From Niabella drilacis (lineage in GTDB: Bacteria > Bacteroidota > Bacteroidia > Chitinophagales > Chitinophagaceae), in NCBI RefSeq assembly GCF_900101395.1, contig NZ_FMZO01000002.1:509840-573839 (forward strand): DNA of 64,000 bases, written 5' to 3'. The notes below the pieces were generated by a model. It did not search any database, was not told the origin of the DNA, and was given only the letters and a program-made list of their open reading frames with translations. A program made the translations under genes and the position numbers. Shown piece after piece: positions 18,288 to 27,814 of this stretch. Every line of letters begins with the position of its first letter. The first letter of the stretch is position 1.

Positions 18288-19724
18288 TTAGAATAACGAT
18301 TCTGTAGTTGAATTATTGTTGCTGAAAGACAGCAAAGATAGTTCATTGAACGGAGCCGCCATTAACTGGACGCCAAAGGGCATCTGGTGGGTTGGATGGG
18401 TAAATAGAGGGAGTGAGATGGCAGGAATTCCTGTAAGGTTTGCCATAACTGTGTATATATCAGCGATATACATAGCGATCGGGTCCTTTGATTTTTCACC
18501 GATCTTAAAGGCGACAGCAGGGGAAGTGGGTAAACAAATAAAATCGAACTCCTTGAGAATCAATTGTAAATTATTTGTTAAAATACGTCTTACTTTCTGT
18601 GCCTGGGTAAAGTAAGCATCATAGTAGCCGGAACTTAGAACGAAGTTCCCGAGGAGGATCCTGCGTTTTACTTCCTTTCCAAATCCTTCGGAGCGGTTCT
18701 TTTTGTAGAAATCATCCAGCTCTGCAAGATTACTTTCTTCCGACCGGTGTCCATATTTGACACCGTCATAGCGGGAGAGGTTAGAAGAAGCTTCTGCGGT
18801 GGTTAAAACATAATAGGTAGGAACAACATAATCCAGCAGGTCAAAGCGGATGGGCGTTACAGTATGTCCTGCGGCTTCCCAGTCCTTCAGTTTTTCTTTA
18901 ATTGCATTGCCGATCTCCGGATCCAGGCTTTCATGCTCCAGGGCTTCCGGGAAATAGGCAATTTTATAACTGCGATCCTGTTCCAGCAGCTGTGAGTAGG
19001 CCGGCACCGGTTGCTGTGATACCGTGCTGTCATAGTCATCAGCACCGGAGATCACTTCCAGTACCAGGGCTGTGTCTGGTATTGTTTTGGCAAAGATGCC
19101 GATCTGGTCAAAGGATGAAGCGTAGGCGATCAGTCCGTACCGCGATACCCGGCCATAAGTAGGTTTCAGGCCGATAATGCCGCAGAAATCTGCCGGCTGC
19201 CTTACGGATCCCCCGGTATCGCTCCCCAGGGATACCATGCAGAGACCGGCCTGAACAGCAACCGCCGAACCCCCGGAAGATCCGCCGGGAATGCGGCTTT
19301 CGTCGGCGGCATTCAGTACCTTTCCGTAGGCAGAGTTCTCATTGGTGGACCCCATGGCAAACTCATCGCAGTTCACCCGCCCGATGATGATGGCGCCTTC
19401 AGCCAGAAGCCGCTCCACCGCCGTGGCAGAGAACACCGAGGTAAATCCTTCCAGTATCCGGGAAGCCGCAGTAAGCCCGTGATCTTTATGACAGATCACA
19501 TCTTTGAGTGCTACAATAACCCCATGCAATTTCCCCTGCGGAGCGGGCAGCTGATCCAGCGCTACAGCGCGCTGCAGCGCCTCTGCAGCATATACTTCAA
19601 TAAAAGCATTGAGGTGTTTGCTGGCATCAATCTTTTTCAGGTAATCCTCAACTGTGGCTTTACAGGTCGTTTCGCCATTTTGCAGCTGGGTTTGGTACCG
19701 GGCAATAGAAATAAAGTCCTGCAA
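18288..19724 (-). CDS. gatA: Asp-tRNA(Asn)/Glu-tRNA(Gln) amidotransferase subunit A
   Basis: GatA supplies ammonia from glutamine for the transamidation of misacylated Glu-tRNA(Gln) or Asp-tRNA(Asn). The amidase-signature triad is present as Lys74 (VALKDVI), Ser149 (PGGSSGGS) and Ser173 (DTGGSVRQP), with the spacing known from GatA proteins. The length is 478 residues. No ATG is available in frame: I used a TTG at 19724, and the frame stays open back to the tatA stop 48 bp upstream. gatB and gatC are not adjacent, as is usual in this phylum. Confidence 0.92.
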   Translation of the reverse strand: MQDFISIARYQTQLQNGETTCKATVEDYLKKIDASKHLNAFIEVYAAEALQRAVALDQLPAPQGKLHGVIVALKDVICHKDHGLTAASRILEGFTSVFSATAVERLLAEGAIIIGRVNCDEFAMGSTNENSAYGKVLNAADESRIPGGSSGGSAVAVQAGLCMVSLGSDTGGSVRQPADFCGIIGLKPTYGRVSRYGLIAYASSFDQIGIFAKTIPDTALVLEVISGADDYDSTVSQQPVPAYSQLLEQDRSYKIAYFPEALEHESLDPEIGNAIKEKLKDWEAAGHTVTPIRFDLLDYVVPTYYVLTTAEASSNLSRYDGVKYGHRSEESNLAELDDFYKKNRSEGFGKEVKRRILLGNFVLSSGYYDAYFTQAQKVRRILTNNLQLILKEFDFICLPTSPAVAFKIGEKSKDPIAMYIADIYTVMANLTGIPAISLPLFTHPTHQMPFGVQLMAAPFNELSLLSFSNNNSTTESLF

Positions 19725-19772
19725 AAGAAAATCGCTTTTGTAGTCAGATATTAAATGTTGAAAAACCGGGTC

Positions 19773-20000
19773 TTATTCCTGGGAAGCGGCGGGCTTTTTA
19801 GGCTCAGATGCTATTGTATTTGCGCTTTCTTCGATCTCTCTTTTCACATTGTCCTTTGCATCGTTAAATTCACGCACCCCTTTACCTAAGCCCCTCATTA
19901 ATTCAGGAATTTTGCGACCTCCGAATAACAACAGCACAATAACCATTATGATAATGATCTCGTTTGTACCCAACGCACCCAATAATTGAAAATTTGCCAT
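19773..20000 (-). CDS. tatA: Sec-independent translocase subunit TatA
   Basis: TatA is a small single-span protein (75 residues) that forms the Tat export channel. The N-terminal membrane helix ([14 protein letters not shown]) ends in the [16 protein letters not shown] hinge and amphipathic helix typical of TatA/TatE. The tail is charged and unstructured. It is upstream of gatA with a 48-bp gap and probably cotranscribed. tatC is not in the window. Confidence 0.93.
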   Translation of the reverse strand: MANFQLLGALGTNEIIIIMVIVLLLFGGRKIPELMRGLGKGVREFNDAKDNVKREIEESANTIASEPKKPAASQE

Positions 20001-20358
20001 GATCTGTAAAAATTAGTGTTCAAATATACGGTTTGTATCGTAATCCGAACGGTTAAATATTAGTTTGAGAATTTCCCTGGAATATTACATCAAAAAAGCG
20101 CATTTGTTCTAAAAAAAGCAGGGGATTTTAGATATTTTTTATGAGGGGGCCCCAGGCGGTTTAAAAGGAGGCTTCCTTACGGAGCAGGTTACCATCCCCT
20201 TTTTTTACTGCGGTTATACTGCCGTTTTAATGTTCATATTAGTTGTGCAAACGATTGTTTATTTAACAATTTCGAATACTTTATTATGAACAATCGTTTG
20301 CACAGGATATGTTAAATCATTTGTAATAATATTGTCTTTTAACATTAAATTAAATAAG
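20001..20358. other. Divergent control region of tatA and susC
   Basis: This 358-bp gap holds no gene. Its right half is AT-rich and carries a perfect 16-bp inverted repeat (listed separately) about 55-115 bp upstream of susC, so it is the control region of the first uptake operon. Confidence 0.6.
20244..20304 (+). promoter_or_regulatory. Paired LacI-type operators / 16-bp inverted repeat
   Basis: TGTGCAAACGATTGTT (20244-20259) recurs as its exact reverse complement at 20289-20304. Each arm contains CAAACGATTG or its complement. That is itself a near-palindrome of the form CAAWCGWTTG around a central CG, as expected for operators of LacI-family regulators. The centres are 43 bp apart, close to four helical turns, which would suit binding by two dimers or a looped tetramer. 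The arms could also form an RNA hairpin. No LacI-family gene is in the window. Confidence 0.65.
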
Positions 20359-23300
20359 ATGAGGAAACTGTTTCTAAGCTTATTGGTTGTCCTTTTTGCG
20401 ATTACCGCTCAAGCTCAGAATTATTCCGTTTCAGGGATGGTAACGGATACTTCTGGTCAGCCACTGGCTAATGTATCGATTATCAATCTGGGAACCCGAC
20501 AGGGAACCGTTGCCGATGAGAATGGGAAATTTACGTTTGCCATACCCAAGGCTTCGGCACGTCTGGAGTTTAGCCTGATTGGTTTTGTAAGTCAGAAACT
20601 TACTGCAGCGGCGGGAAAGGAAATATTGGTCAAACTAGAACCGGCCCAGCAAACCAGTCTCAATGAGGTGATTGTTGTTGGGGTGCAAACCCAGACAAAA
20701 AGGACCGCAACTTCGGCGATTTCCAGCGTTTTGTCCCGTGACATTGAGAACCGGCCTGCTCCAAGTGTGGATCAGCTGCTTCAGGGACGGGTGCCGGGGA
20801 TGAATGTGCAGATCACTTCCGGTGAGCCGGGTGTGGCACCTACTGTTGTGATCCGCGGAAACTCAAGGGTAAGCACTTCTATCGGGGAGGATCCTAATAT
20901 TGCGCAGGCCAAGGCGCTGAGCGGGCCGCTTTACATCATCGATGGGATACCGGTGAATACAGACGACATTTCCTCCAACCTGGGGGCAACCGGTACTAAC
21001 TTCCTGGCGGGCATTAATGTAAACGATATTGAGAGCGTGGATGTTCAGAAAGATGCGGCTGCCACCGCAGCCTGGGGATCGCGTGGTGCCAATGGGGTTA
21101 TTTATATAAAAACAAAAAGAGGGCGCAGTGCAAAGCCGGAGTTCCGGGTAAATGTCTATGGCGGATTTGTGAAAATGCCCGAGTTGCTGAAAACAGCTAC
21201 CGGCGCAGCAGAAAGACAGCAGAAAATGGATATCATCCGGCAGTATGCCACTCCGGCGCAAATGGCAGACCTGCCGCAAATGCTGACCGACCGGTACAAC
21301 CCCTCTTTTAATAATGCTACGGACTGGCAGGGCTTATTCTACCGCAACGGGTCGATCCGCAACGTGGATGCCTCCATGTCTGCGGCCAGCAGCCTGCTGA
21401 ACTACCGCGTAAGCATGAACTATTTTGATGAGACCGGTATTATCAGCTCCTTCGGTTTTCAGCGATACAGTTTCAGAGGCAATTTTGACTTTAAACTGAG
21501 CGACAAGCTGAACAGCCAGCTCGTTTTAGGCATGTCAAAAGCGAACCGGGAGCGGGGACGGAAATATGAGAACAACAGTGATGATAATACTCCCGTAAGC
21601 GGGTTTGATCAGCCTTCTTCATTGTATCGGCTTACTGCCTTTGATTCGCTGAATTTCAGAGGGCTTTACAATAAGCTTCGCAATGATAATACGGATAATT
21701 ATTATTCGGCGGCTTTGACGGTCAACTACGACATCCTGCCTGCGCTGCGATATACGTTACAGGGAAGTGTCAACGTTACCGGCTCGGATAAGGATTATTT
21801 CGAGCCCTCCAATATTGATGAGGTTGCATCCCTTGACCCGGATGCCACACCTACACCGTCAAAAGCGATTTCTCAAAAGGGCACCTATTCCCAATATTTT
21901 GTATCCAATACCCTGAACTGGAACAAAACCATAACCACTGCCCGTGACAATGCGCATAATATAATATTTACAGCCGGGCAACAGTTCAGTTCTGATGTGA
22001 TCAACAGTAACTATCTGCAGGCGTATCGCATTCCGTCCAACGATATCCAGGTAATTCCCGGCAAAGATGCATTACAGCCTAATGATTATGACCGTTATTA
22101 TACGAACTCCGGCTACGCTGCAAGTGCGATGCTTTCATTTCTCGGGCAATTGCAATATGATTTTAACCAAAAATACATTCTATACGGATCTTACAGGGGC
22201 GATGCTTCTTCCCGTTTCGGACGTGACTCAAAGTGGGGCTATTTCCCTGCAGTAGGAGCCGGATGGGTTATTTCGGACGAGGGATTTATGAAGGGATTGA
22301 AAAATACGATCACCTTCTTGAAACTCAGGGGAAGCTACGGGGTATCCGGTGATAACTCCAGCGACTTTTATGCGCCTTTTAATTCTTATGTGATATCAGG
22401 CACCTATAACGGTAGTCCGGCCATTCAACCAGACTACAATAACGGGTTAACTAAAAACAACCTGACCTGGTCCAAGGTCATCCAGAAAAATATAGGGTTG
22501 GATGTAAATCTTTTCCGTGGCCGGGTTACCATGAATGTTGATGTTTATGATAAACTTACAAAGGATGGTTTTTATAATTTTATTCTTCCTTTTTATACCG
22601 GTTTTGGATCTATCAATTTTAATGCGACGGATCTGTGGGTTAGTAACCGGGGTACCGATGTGCAGTTGAATGTAAAAGTGCTGCCGGCAAAAAGCGAATG
22701 GCAATGGAATACACAAGTGAATTTCTCTTACAATAAAAATCTTTTTGCAAAATTGCCCAACAATAACCGCACGCTGGTACTGGACGACTACTATGGATTT
22801 TCAAGGATCTATTCCGTTGGTCAGCCCGTGTATGAAATGTTCCAGCTGAAATATGAAGGGGTTTATAATCATGCGGGCGAGATTCCTTTCAACCCGCTTA
22901 CAGGGCAGGGGCTTACCTATTATAAGGGGAATCACAAAGTAGTGCCCGGCGACCCTAAATGGAAGGATGTGAATAACAGCGGTGATGTGTGGCCCGATGA
23001 AGATAATGGCGCGGCCTATGGGGACCGGATCCCAACCGGTGATCCCAACCCGAAATTCACCGGCGGTTGGTCCAATGAAGTATCCTACAAAAATTTCAGC
23101 TTAAGCATATTGAGTATTTTTACCTGGAAGCGCGATATCATCAACACGTATTTTCAGCGCCAGATCAGCAATGTTACAGGAGGATACAGCAGCAATATCT
23201 ACACATTTGCACAGGGGCGCCTGCCTAACTTTGAAGGGGTTGATTACTGGACTCCTGAGAAAGCTGCCGACCCCAATTATAAAGCAGGATTCCCGAGTAT

Positions 23301-23592
23301 CAACCCGTTGATGGGATCTTACTATCAATATATACCCATTTCCAGTATGTTCAATGAGGATGGAAGCTATTTTAAGGTAAAAAATATTACACTGGGATAC
23401 CAGATACCTCAAACCCTGATAGACCGTGTCCGGTTAAAGGGCGCACGCGTTTACGCTATCGTGGATAATGTGCTGACACTAAAGAACAGTACCATGCCCA
23501 ACCCGGAGCTTGTAGATCAATTGGGTGTTTATACAGGAGGCGCTTATCCTACGCCGGTTAAATTTACCCTCGGTGTGGATGTGAGATTCTAA
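20359..23592 (+). CDS. SusC-family TonB-dependent outer-membrane transporter
   Basis: This is an energy-dependent importer of oligosaccharides or other nutrients across the outer membrane (1,077 residues). A signal peptide (LFLSLLVVLFAITAQAQ) precedes a carboxypeptidase-regulatory-like domain (about 22-100). The TonB-box/plug region follows with NEVIVVGVQTQ, then the SusC hallmark LYIIDGIPVN, and a long barrel ending in an aromatic residue. The start was moved to MRKLF, nine codons inside the longest frame, because it begins the signal peptide. It heads a four-gene operon with SusD, a fasciclin protein and a lipoprotein, and is preceded by paired LacI-type operators. Confidence 0.93.
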   Translation: MRKLFLSLLVVLFAITAQAQNYSVSGMVTDTSGQPLANVSIINLGTRQGTVADENGKFTFAIPKASARLEFSLIGFVSQKLTAAAGKEILVKLEPAQQTSLNEVIVVGVQTQTKRTATSAISSVLSRDIENRPAPSVDQLLQGRVPGMNVQITSGEPGVAPTVVIRGNSRVSTSIGEDPNIAQAKALSGPLYIIDGIPVNTDDISSNLGATGTNFLAGINVNDIESVDVQKDAAATAAWGSRGANGVIYIKTKRGRSAKPEFRVNVYGGFVKMPELLKTATGAAERQQKMDIIRQYATPAQMADLPQMLTDRYNPSFNNATDWQGLFYRNGSIRNVDASMSAASSLLNYRVSMNYFDETGIISSFGFQRYSFRGNFDFKLSDKLNSQLVLGMSKANRERGRKYENNSDDNTPVSGFDQPSSLYRLTAFDSLNFRGLYNKLRNDNTDNYYSAALTVNYDILPALRYTLQGSVNVTGSDKDYFEPSNIDEVASLDPDATPTPSKAISQKGTYSQYFVSNTLNWNKTITTARDNAHNIIFTAGQQFSSDVINSNYLQAYRIPSNDIQVIPGKDALQPNDYDRYYTNSGYAASAMLSFLGQLQYDFNQKYILYGSYRGDASSRFGRDSKWGYFPAVGAGWVISDEGFMKGLKNTITFLKLRGSYGVSGDNSSDFYAPFNSYVISGTYNGSPAIQPDYNNGLTKNNLTWSKVIQKNIGLDVNLFRGRVTMNVDVYDKLTKDGFYNFILPFYTGFGSINFNATDLWVSNRGTDVQLNVKVLPAKSEWQWNTQVNFSYNKNLFAKLPNNNRTLVLDDYYGFSRIYSVGQPVYEMFQLKYEGVYNHAGEIPFNPLTGQGLTYYKGNHKVVPGDPKWKDVNNSGDVWPDEDNGAAYGDRIPTGDPNPKFTGGWSNEVSYKNFSLSILSIFTWKRDIINTYFQRQISNVTGGYSSNIYTFAQGRLPNFEGVDYWTPEKAADPNYKAGFPSINPLMGSYYQYIPISSMFNEDGSYFKVKNITLGYQIPQTLIDRVRLKGARVYAIVDNVLTLKNSTMPNPELVDQLGVYTGGAYPTPVKFTLGVDVRF

Positions 23593-23613
23593 ACAATAAA
23601 ACATTTGAGTATC

Positions 23614-25119
23614 ATGAAAAATAATTCAATAAAATATTTGCTGCTGCTTTGCGGAATACTGGTGTTGGGCGGTAGCTGTAAAAAGTATATTTACCAGACT
23701 CCGATCACCTCAACGTATGGCGAAAAATTCTGGACTTCGAAAACCTCGGTGGAGCAGGCCAGCAACAGCATGTATATCCAGCTCAGAAGCAGCTTCAGGG
23801 CCAGTCGCTCATTCTTTATCAACGGAGACCTGGTTTCCGGTTTTTATGTGCCGGCTTCCAACCAGTGGAACTATGCTACATTGAAGGCTTCCAATAACCC
23901 GGCCTATAATTTTTCTTATGTGCCCTATCTTCCTGAGTTACAGGACTGGAGCCGTTTTTACCGTATTATAGCGCAGGCGAATATCATACTGAAAAATGTG
24001 CCCGCTATGCCGGCCGGAACCTTCCCCAGTGAGCAGGTGCGCAATGGTTATATGGCGGAAGCGCTGTTCATGAGGGCATTCGTTTATTTTTATATGATCC
24101 GTGTATGGGGCGATCCTGTTTATGTGACCAAGGTATATGATGATGTGGATTATGGTAAAATTCCGCCGGTGGCCAGAACTGCGGAAGGAGCAGTGATCGA
24201 TAGTTGTCTGGCGGATCTTAAAACGGCTTCGGGATATCTTTCGTTCAGCAATGATCGGAGCAAGGTTACGAGAGCCGGTAAGGGAGCGATACTGGCCTTA
24301 ATGGCGCATATGTATGCCTGGAAGCATGATTATAATAATGCGCACCTGGCATGCCAGGAAATTATCGACAAGGGAGGATATGAACTGGAGCCCATTGAGA
24401 GCTATAAAAATATATGGAAAGGCGAAGCCTCCAATGAGAATATCTGGGAACTGTCGATGAAAGCGACCCAGAACAGCACCAGCGAGACGGACTATGATTT
24501 TTTTGCTACTTTCCTGAAAGGTTCCCTGGTGGACGGAAGGTCCAATAATTGCTGGGTATCTCCCAATAACGGGTTTGTAGACCAGTTCTATGACGGCAGT
24601 GATCTGCGCCTGTCCCGGGTATTTACAAAGGTAAATGCGGGCAACGGGGACCCCGCGGGTTATTTGCTCACAAAGTATGGCAACTTTCAGTATGCTGCGC
24701 CCGATACAAAATCGGATCCTTATCTGGACAATAACCTCGTATTATTCCGGCTGTCGGATATCTACCTCCTGAACGCGGAGGCGCTGGCATTTCAAAATGA
24801 TCTGTCCGGTGCAAAAGCGAATCTTGCAAAGACAGAAGACCGGGCGGGCATTGCTTCCTATGAGGCGCTTTCTTCCCAATATGATATTGTTGATGAAGTG
24901 GTCATGGAGCGGGCACGCGAGCTTACCGGGGAGGGAACCTGGTTTTACGACCTTATCCGGACCAATAAAACCCAGGGATGGCTGGAGTATGTAGGCTACC
25001 CGGCAGGAGAACGGCTGGATGATAACAATAAAGGGTATTACTGGCCGCTGAACATGGGAACCTTATTTCCCCAGGATAACCTGCTGACCCAAAATCCGTG
25101 GTGGGCCAAGAACCGGTAA
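23614..25119 (+). CDS. SusD/RagB-family nutrient-binding lipoprotein
   Basis: This 501-residue surface lipoprotein forms the lid of the SusC channel. The signal peptide ends in a lipobox (LVLGGSC-KK). The TPR-like helices of the SusD fold are visible in AEALFMRAFVYFYMIRVWGDPVY and in the C-terminal LLNAEALAF and ERARELTGEG..FYDLIR. It starts 22 bp after susC. The operon has no glycoside hydrolase, so its ligand may be a small or already processed compound. Confidence 0.92.
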   Translation: MKNNSIKYLLLLCGILVLGGSCKKYIYQTPITSTYGEKFWTSKTSVEQASNSMYIQLRSSFRASRSFFINGDLVSGFYVPASNQWNYATLKASNNPAYNFSYVPYLPELQDWSRFYRIIAQANIILKNVPAMPAGTFPSEQVRNGYMAEALFMRAFVYFYMIRVWGDPVYVTKVYDDVDYGKIPPVARTAEGAVIDSCLADLKTASGYLSFSNDRSKVTRAGKGAILALMAHMYAWKHDYNNAHLACQEIIDKGGYELEPIESYKNIWKGEASNENIWELSMKATQNSTSETDYDFFATFLKGSLVDGRSNNCWVSPNNGFVDQFYDGSDLRLSRVFTKVNAGNGDPAGYLLTKYGNFQYAAPDTKSDPYLDNNLVLFRLSDIYLLNAEALAFQNDLSGAKANLAKTEDRAGIASYEALSSQYDIVDEVVMERARELTGEGTWFYDLIRTNKTQGWLEYVGYPAGERLDDNNKGYYWPLNMGTLFPQDNLLTQNPWWAKNR

Positions 25120-25150
25120 CCCGTTTTATTAAAAAATTAAAAGAAATTTT

Positions 25151-25870
25151 ATGAGAACTAAAGGTTTATATATCTTAATCGCAATAGCAACCCTTGTTGC
25201 TTCCTGCACAAAGGACCATATTATCGGCGGGGAACAGGAAGATATCAACGCCTATAAAAATACGCCCACGTTTGATGTATTAAAGACAGACGCAGTCTAT
25301 GATACATTGGTCCAGCTGATCGAGGCGGCCGGCCTGCAGAATGAGGTGAATACTTCCAATACCACTTTTTTTGCACCCACCGACTATGCAGTAATGAACT
25401 ATCTGAATGACCGCACACTGTATGTGCAATCTGTATACGGGGACACTAAAAAGTTCGGTTTGGATTCGCTGATCTACTACCTGAAAAATAATATCAACAA
25501 TACCAAAGATTCGTTCCGGCTTTACATTGTTAAGCCTGCTTTAAATTACGGGGATCTTACAGCGAGCGGCCAGTTTTATGAAACGGGGCTTTCGGCAAAA
25601 AAAGTAATCGTATCGTATGAATATGTTCGTTCCGGTGATTTGGGGTATAATCCCATTGTTTCATCAATACCCCGGGTGGTTTACCTGAGTTATCTGTACC
25701 AGCCATATGATCTTAGCGATTCGAATCCTGCAAGCGATATCCCATCCGTTGTAGGAGTGAGGTCTTTATGCAAGGTTTCAGGATTGCGCACGCAGAATGG
25801 GATCATGAATGAACTGGAAGCGTCACATGTATTGTTTTTCTCAAACTGGCGTGGTAACATATCACAATAA
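25151..25870 (+). CDS. Fasciclin-domain lipoprotein
   Basis: This 239-residue lipoprotein has a lipobox at LVASC and one fasciclin (FAS1) domain, with TTFFAPTDYAVMNYL as the clearest block and a late ASHVLFFSNW. FAS1 domains mediate adhesion or ligand binding outside the cell. It lies between SusD and another lipoprotein in one operon and is probably an accessory surface component of this uptake system. Confidence 0.8.
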   Translation: MRTKGLYILIAIATLVASCTKDHIIGGEQEDINAYKNTPTFDVLKTDAVYDTLVQLIEAAGLQNEVNTSNTTFFAPTDYAVMNYLNDRTLYVQSVYGDTKKFGLDSLIYYLKNNINNTKDSFRLYIVKPALNYGDLTASGQFYETGLSAKKVIVSYEYVRSGDLGYNPIVSSIPRVVYLSYLYQPYDLSDSNPASDIPSVVGVRSLCKVSGLRTQNGIMNELEASHVLFFSNWRGNISQ

Positions 25871-25904
25871 ACAAGTTGGCTTAACAGTTTAAATTGATTT
25901 AAAA

Positions 25905-26990
25905 ATGAAAAATAGAATGATATTTACGCTTAAGGCGCTGCTGGTTTTGTTGATAGCGGTCGTTGCGGGATGTACGAAGGTTGATAAAGGGTTCCTGAGT
26001 CCTTATGTCCAGTATGCCAGTGATTTTACGGTTATCCGTGGAAGGGTAGGCAAGTCTTACTCCCTGGTTACTGATGGATCCAGTCTTCCGATCAAGGTAA
26101 AGCTTTTACACATTTATAATGAGGCCGGAGAAATTGTAGACGATGTTTTTAAGAAGGCATACCCGGTGGAGATATGGACAGAAAGGTATGATCCTTTAGT
26201 AGACAAGAGTTATGCGGCCATCAAAGCAAAACAAAAAACGGTGGATCTTCCTCCCATTACCGTGAACGAATCCAACGGTACTATTGAATCCAATGCCGGC
26301 ACTCTGTATCTTCCGCTGGGAACTTATTCGCTCGACCTGGAAGTGTCCAATGAAGCCGGAAGCGAGGTGGTTCAGAAGATCATCAAGTTGAAGCTTGTTG
26401 ATGGAGACCCGGTTGAAATTACACCGCAAACAGGTAGTTTCAGCGCCTCATTGCTTGTAGCCGGAACCGCTTCGGGAGCTGGAACCTTATTCAACGGAAA
26501 TAATAACCCTTTTGTGCAGTATTCGATAACACGGACGGCGGATACACCCAATGTATTTGTGTTACGGGTAGAGGACCGGAATGGAGTGGTTTTTAGCCCG
26601 GCAAAGGGAGAGATCGCAAAGCGGCCTAATTCGGGTTTGAACCCGAATCCTCCGTTCCTGCAAAACCTGGAGGATTATGCCCCGGATACGTTTACCGCAT
26701 TGGATACAGCAATGGTCTTAAGATACCCGCTGGTGCCCTTCCCGCTTCAATCACTGGGTAACGGCTATAATATGTATTACAGGCTGCCGGCACGGTTTGT
26801 ACGGATCGATAATACATCTACCTGGAGCGCGAATGCGGCCGGCAATTTCTATAAAGGCACAGCAGACCCGCACTATGTAGGTATTTATCCGGATAATGCA
26901 TATGACTACGCGATAAGAATCCCCATGCGGATTTTTGTTCCGGGTTCTTACAGACTGGTGGTGCGGCTTTTGAATACTACACATCGCTGA
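25905..26990 (+). CDS. Surface lipoprotein, DUF5007-like
   Basis: This 361-residue lipoprotein has a lipobox at VVAGC. The mature part is beta-rich, with a repeated immunoglobulin-like character in the first half (YSLDLEVSNEAGSEV). The C-terminal half, with NGYNMYYRLPARF and YAIRIPMRIFVPGSYRLVV, is reminiscent of the DUF5007 lipoproteins that follow fasciclin proteins in Bacteroidota; that family name is from memory. It is the last gene of the operon, followed by a strong terminator. It may act like SusE/SusF as a ligand-binding surface protein. Confidence 0.65.
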   Translation: MKNRMIFTLKALLVLLIAVVAGCTKVDKGFLSPYVQYASDFTVIRGRVGKSYSLVTDGSSLPIKVKLLHIYNEAGEIVDDVFKKAYPVEIWTERYDPLVDKSYAAIKAKQKTVDLPPITVNESNGTIESNAGTLYLPLGTYSLDLEVSNEAGSEVVQKIIKLKLVDGDPVEITPQTGSFSASLLVAGTASGAGTLFNGNNNPFVQYSITRTADTPNVFVLRVEDRNGVVFSPAKGEIAKRPNSGLNPNPPFLQNLEDYAPDTFTALDTAMVLRYPLVPFPLQSLGNGYNMYYRLPARFVRIDNTSTWSANAAGNFYKGTADPHYVGIYPDNAYDYAIRIPMRIFVPGSYRLVVRLLNTTHR

Positions 26991-27009
26991 TAAGATATCA
27001 GCTTATTTT

Positions 27010-27053
27010 AAAGCGGTTTGGTGGCGGTTCTGCCGTTGCCAAACCGCTTTTTC
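27010..27053 (+). terminator. Rho-independent terminator of the first SusCD operon
   Basis: A perfect 12-bp stem (AAAGCGGTTTGG and its complement) with a 17-nt loop is followed by TTCATTTT. It lies about 20 bp after the last lipoprotein gene. Confidence 0.88.
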
Positions 27054-27273
27054 ATTTTCCTGGTAGTTGTATAGGATAAGGCCTGTTTTGGTAGTAGTTA
27101 ACGGGAACCTGCCGTAAATGAGCAGGTTTGTGATTAAGGACAAGCCCCGAAATAGTACATTTTCCGAATGTAGGAATGGGTCGGTAGGCGGTTGGAAATA
27201 GCAATGATGAGGTGGTGTATGGCAATACAGACGCGGCAGGTGCCGCATATTTGCCAGGTACTGTTGCCGGTAA

Positions 27274-27298
27274 CAAAAAAATCCCGCCAAAGCGGGAT
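27274..27298 (-). terminator. Rho-independent terminator of rplS
   Basis: ATCCCGC and GCGGGAT pair around a CAAA loop and are followed on the minus strand by seven T residues, about 25 bp beyond the rplS stop. Confidence 0.9.
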
Positions 27299-27322
27299 CT
27301 TAAAGATATTATTTCAGCCGGA

Positions 27323-27712
27323 TTATGCTTCCGCTGCTTTCTTTGATTTTTCAGTAGCCACTGCCATACGCTTTTCGCGGATACGGGCGCTTTTACCAAA
27401 ACGCTCTCTCTGGTAGAACAGTTTTGCACGGCGTACCTGGCCTACTTTATTTAACACGATAGAGTCGATGTTGGGAGAGGTAAAAGGGAAAAGTCTTTCT
27501 ACACCAATACCGTCAGAGATTTTCCGTACCGTAAAAGTAGCAGTGCTGCCGTTTCCTTGTTTTTTAATTACATCACCTTTAAAAGACTGGATCCGTTCTT
27601 TGTTTCCCTCGATGATCTTATAATTAACAGTGATGTTGTCACCGGCTTTAAAAGCGGGGAATGTCTTTTTGGGAGTCAGTTGTTCGTGTACAAAGTCTAT
27701 AGCGCTGCTCAT
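27323..27712 (-). CDS. rplS: 50S ribosomal protein L19
   Basis: L19 lies at the interface of the two ribosomal subunits. The 129-residue protein shows the conserved order [42 protein letters not shown] and [11 protein letters not shown]. It has an Ala/Lys-rich C-terminal extension of about 15 residues. It is monocistronic, with its own terminator and a small leader hairpin. Confidence 0.98.
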   Translation of the reverse strand: MSSAIDFVHEQLTPKKTFPAFKAGDNITVNYKIIEGNKERIQSFKGDVIKKQGNGSTATFTVRKISDGIGVERLFPFTSPNIDSIVLNKVGQVRRAKLFYQRERFGKSARIREKRMAVATEKSKKAAEA

Positions 27713-27728
27713 AACTCTAAATTTTTAG

Positions 27729-27750
27729 TCCCGATTTTTTATTATCGGGA
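27729..27750 (-). promoter_or_regulatory. Small leader hairpin upstream of rplS
   Basis: TCCCGAT and ATCGGGA form a 7-bp stem with an AT-only loop, 16 bp upstream of the rplS start codon. Ribosomal protein leaders often carry regulatory stems, but this one is short and I cannot match it to a known leader class. Confidence 0.35.
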
Positions 27751-27814
27751 TGCAAAGGTAGCAAGGAAATCGATATTTTCCAAAAAAAACAAAGGATATT
27801 GTTATTTATCCTCA

